23,378 bases of DNA from F23-B02 sp963625655 (lineage in GTDB: Bacteria; Bacillota; Clostridia; Oscillospirales; Oscillospiraceae): NCBI GenBank assembly GCA_963625655.1, contig CAVFTS010000028.1, positions 1 through 23,378 of the forward strand, read 5' to 3'. The notes beneath the pieces were generated by a model, which was not told the origin of the DNA, did not search any database, and saw only the letters and a list, made by a program, of their open reading frames with translations. Of the stretch, positions 21,609 to 23,378 are shown one piece after another. The translations under genes were made by a program, and so were the position numbers. Position 1 is the first letter of the stretch; every line of letters begins with the position of its first letter.

Positions 21609-23000
21609 TCACACCTCGTCGGGGACTATCGTTTTAATCCACTTCCCGCTCTTAACCAAAACAAATCCGGCTATGCACTTCGGTATCTCGGTGAGGTACG
21701 AAATGATGTAGAGCGGCATTATCGGCAGATCGGTCAGATATGCAAGGATCGCCGTCACCGGAAGCATAACGCCCCAAACGTATCCGCTGTCGAAGAGCAG
21801 TGTAATGTTTGTTTTGCCGCCGGAGCGCAGAGTGAAGTAGCAGGCGTTCGAAAAAGCGTCAAGCACCATGACGAATGCGCCGACGATAAGCAGCCGGGTC
21901 GCAAGGCTTTTCACCTCGTCCGTGGTGTTGTAAAGCTGAGGGATAAGCCCGGAGACCGCCGCAAGCAGCAACCCGAGTACGGTACAGGACGCAACACTGA
22001 GCGCAATCAGCTTGCGGTCGGTGTCCGCCGCCTCCTCGTACTTCCCCGCTCCGAGCAGATTTCCGACGACGATGCCGATGGTCGCACCCATTGCAAGGAA
22101 CACGACGTTAAACAGATTGGTAACAGTATAGCATATGTTGGTCGCAGCGACTGCGGCAAGTCCCCTCGTGGAGATACACTGGGTAAGAAGCGCCATTCCC
22201 GCAGACCACATGACCTCGTTTACCAGCAGAGGCAGACCCTGCTTTGCAATCTTCAGCGCAAGAGCCGGCGGAAGCTTCAAAGTCCTGTACACACCCTCAA
22301 AGAACGGGGCCTTTTCGGTGTGTCTGTGCGCCCACGATACGATGACCGCAAGCTCCACAAAGCGGGAGATGACCGTCGCAAGCGCTGCGCCCTTAACGCC
22401 CATTGCCGGAGCGCCGAGCTTTCCGAATATGAGGATGTAGTTGAGAATGAGGTTCGTTACGACCGCAGCGATGCTTGCGATCATGGGGCGCACCGTCTCT
22501 CCCGTCTCTCTGAGGGTCGTTGCGTACATCTGCGACACCGCAAAGGGCGCAAGCCCCCACATTATCATATATGTATATTCCTGACCGTAGCGAAGCGTCA
22601 GCTCAAGGTCTCCGGTGCTGCCGCCCTCGTGCAGGAACAGCTTGATAAGAGGCTCGTTAAATGTACCTATCACGAAAAGTCCTACCGCAAGCACGGCGGC
22701 GGCGATGTATATCTTGAAGCGGAAAACGCTGCGTATACCGTCGTTGTCGCCCTTTCCGGCAAACTGTGCGGCGAATATTCCCGCTCCGGACAGTCCTCCG
22801 AATATTGCGAGGTTATATACAAATATCATCTGGTTTGCGATCGCAACGCCGGACATCTGCTCGGTGCCGAGTCTGCCGACCATTAGGTTGTCGAGCATCG
22901 ACACAAACTGCGTTATTCCGTTCTGCACCATAATGGGTATTGCTATCGCAAGCGCCATTTTGTAAAATTGCTTTGTTCCGATAAACGATCTGATGTTCAT
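21609..23000 (-). CDS. MATE family cation-coupled multidrug/metabolite exporter
   Basis: Predicted inner-membrane Na+ or H+ antiporter exporting drugs or metabolites. The 463 residues form about 12 membrane helices in two MATE repeats: the first contains PIMVQNGITQFVSMLDNLMVG and AGIFAAQFAGKGD, the second GLPLLVNEVMWSAGMALL and GATIGIVVGNLLGAGKYEEA. I chose ATG 23000 because GGAGA lies 4 nt upstream; the in-frame ATG at 23033 has no ribosome binding site. Substrate is unknown. It appears monocistronic from a promoter back-to-back with that of tRNA-Gly. I saw no clear terminator before the lipase promoter, so read-through into the lipase is possible. Confidence 0.93.
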   Translation of the reverse strand: MNIRSFIGTKQFYKMALAIAIPIMVQNGITQFVSMLDNLMVGRLGTEQMSGVAIANQMIFVYNLAIFGGLSGAGIFAAQFAGKGDNDGIRSVFRFKIYIAAAVLAVGLFVIGTFNEPLIKLFLHEGGSTGDLELTLRYGQEYTYMIMWGLAPFAVSQMYATTLRETGETVRPMIASIAAVVTNLILNYILIFGKLGAPAMGVKGAALATVISRFVELAVIVSWAHRHTEKAPFFEGVYRTLKLPPALALKIAKQGLPLLVNEVMWSAGMALLTQCISTRGLAAVAATNICYTVTNLFNVVFLAMGATIGIVVGNLLGAGKYEEAADTDRKLIALSVASCTVLGLLLAAVSGLIPQLYNTTDEVKSLATRLLIVGAFVMVLDAFSNACYFTLRSGGKTNITLLFDSGYVWGVMLPVTAILAYLTDLPIMPLYIISYLTEIPKCIAGFVLVKSGKWIKTIVPDEV

Positions 23001-23043
23001 TTTGTCTCCGATTTTTTGCAAATTTTGCGGCATTGTCTATGAT

Positions 23044-23073
23044 ATATTATCACACGGTTCTCAAATAAATCAA
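23044..23073 (-). promoter_or_regulatory. Probable promoter of the MATE gene
   Basis: The minus strand has TTGATT (plus 23068-23073) followed by TAATAT after 18 bp (23044-23049) or the overlapping GATAAT after 16 bp. It lies about 45-70 nt before the ATG. Confidence 0.5.
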
Positions 23074-23081
23074 GCTTATAC

Positions 23082-23110
23082 TTGATTAGCGGAGAAAGCT
23101 GTGGTATACT
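23082..23110 (+). promoter_or_regulatory. Promoter of tRNA-Gly
   Basis: TTGATT (23082-23087), 17 bp, TATACT (23105-23110). The tRNA begins 10 nt after the -10 box, giving a very short leader as usual for tRNA genes. Confidence 0.7.
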
Positions 23111-23120
23111 TATAATGTTT

Positions 23121-23194
23121 GCAGGGTTAGTACATCGGTAGTACAGGAGCTTCCCAAGCTTCGGAGGCGGGTTCGACTCCCGTACCCTGCTCCA
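23121..23194 (+). tRNA. tRNA-Gly (anticodon CCC)
   Basis: A 74-nt cloverleaf with encoded CCA. Acceptor GCAGGGT pairs with ACCCTGC. The D-arm is GTAC/GTAC. The anticodon arm GGAGC/GCTTC holds the loop TTCCCAA with anticodon CCC, which reads GGG. The T-arm GCGGG/CCCGT holds TTCGACT, and discriminator T precedes CCA. All loops have standard sizes. It has its own promoter and terminator, so it is a single-gene unit. Confidence 0.95.
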
Positions 23195-23201
23195 TTTATG
23201 C

Positions 23202-23241
23202 GAAAATCCCGAAGTCGTTCAAACTTCGGGATTTTCTTTTT
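23202..23241 (+). terminator. Intrinsic terminator of tRNA-Gly
   Basis: GAAAATCCCGAAGT and ACTTCGGGATTTTC form a perfect 14-bp stem around a 7-nt loop, followed by five T residues. Confidence 0.9.
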
Positions 23242-23263
23242 CAGCATTTGGATTTTTTATTAC

Positions 23264-23279
23264 AAAACTATTAAGTTTT
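23264..23279. repeat. Short inverted repeat upstream of the last promoter
   Basis: AAAACT-ATTA-AGTTTT lies 18 bp before the predicted -35 box of the incoming gene. It could be an operator but may be chance in AT-rich sequence. Confidence 0.25.
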
Positions 23280-23296
23280 CGGCTGAATACTGGCAA

Positions 23297-23325
23297 TTGC
23301 AGGCGGTGTATGGTATATTTAATCT
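23297..23325 (+). promoter_or_regulatory. Possible promoter of the gene entering at the right edge
   Basis: TTGCAG (23297-23302), 17 bp, TAATCT (23320-23325). An exact TATAAT also lies at 23329-23334 but without a good -35. The start codon of the edge gene is about 35 nt downstream. Confidence 0.45.
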
Positions 23326-23362
23326 ATATATAATAAGTCTTACTCATTGGAGGCAATATCGT

Positions 23363-23378
23363 ATGCGCAGATTCCTTG
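23363..23378 (+). CDS. Start of an unidentified gene cut by the window edge
   Basis: GGAGG at 23349-23353 is followed after 9 nt by ATG and the codons for MRRFL, where the window ends. The promoter-like sequence and ribosome binding site make a real gene likely; nothing can be said about its product. A basic start followed by hydrophobic residues would be compatible with a signal peptide, but five residues are too few. Confidence 0.55.

Noticed and set aside
1..23378. Mobile elements, CRISPR arrays, prophage genes, rRNA
   Set aside because: No transposase, integrase, regularly spaced repeat, phage structural motif or rRNA sequence was seen on either strand.

Overview
The window looks like core chromosome of a Gram-positive Clostridia member, most likely an Oscillospiraceae/Ruminococcaceae-type bacterium. 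The evidence is the set of genes (RF1, GreA, LysRS, FtsE/FtsX beside an S41 protease, TepA near SpoIIIE/FtsK, Mini-RNase III, RqcH, an SLH-anchored secreted enzyme), strong GGAGG-type ribosome binding sites with several GTG/TTG starts, sigma-A-like promoters, and compact intrinsic terminators. No phage, transposon, CRISPR array or rRNA is visible. No gene-free stretch exceeds about 200 bp.

Layout, left to right. (1) 1-6472, minus strand: a probable operon read from a promoter near 6533-6564. It runs PucR/CdaR-type regulator, ftsE, ftsX, a 30-codon membrane peptide, an S41 carboxy-terminal protease, greA, and a lysyl-tRNA synthetase with an added C-terminal tRNA-binding domain, cut by the window edge. 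(2) 6650-7937: rsuA-type pseudouridine synthase (minus) and a DUF4830-like membrane-anchored protein (plus), which ends in a terminator shared with the next operon. (3) 7929-13589, minus: uppP-like, spoIIIE/ftsK, mrnC and rqcH, from a good promoter at 13561-13589. (4) 13608-18026, minus: prfA, a fused tsaC-coaE gene, an M18 aminopeptidase and tepA, from a promoter at 17998-18026. (5) 18075-19445, plus: a secreted coiled-coil M23 murein hydrolase with a WalR-box-like repeat upstream. (6) 19491-23000, minus: a secreted lipase with three SLH repeats and a MATE exporter. (7) 23082-23378, plus: tRNA-Gly(CCC) with promoter and terminator, then the first codons of another gene.

Functionally, the envelope theme is strong. 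FtsEX is the classical membrane switch for coiled-coil peptidoglycan hydrolases, and one such hydrolase (M23) is encoded 13 kb away. A UppP-like protein, an S41 protease and an SLH-anchored lipase complete the envelope set. The second theme is translation and its quality control: RF1, the TsaC domain for t6A, LysRS, RsuA, Mini-RNase III, RqcH and tRNA-Gly.

I did not find an obviously new multi-gene system. The most unusual points are the TsaC-CoaE fusion, the LysRS-Trbp111 fusion, a UppP homologue lacking usual active-site residues, a perfect 15-bp hairpin that buries the ribosome binding site of tepA, a terminator whose 3' arm doubles as a promoter -35 element, and the 30-residue membrane peptide in the ftsEX operon.
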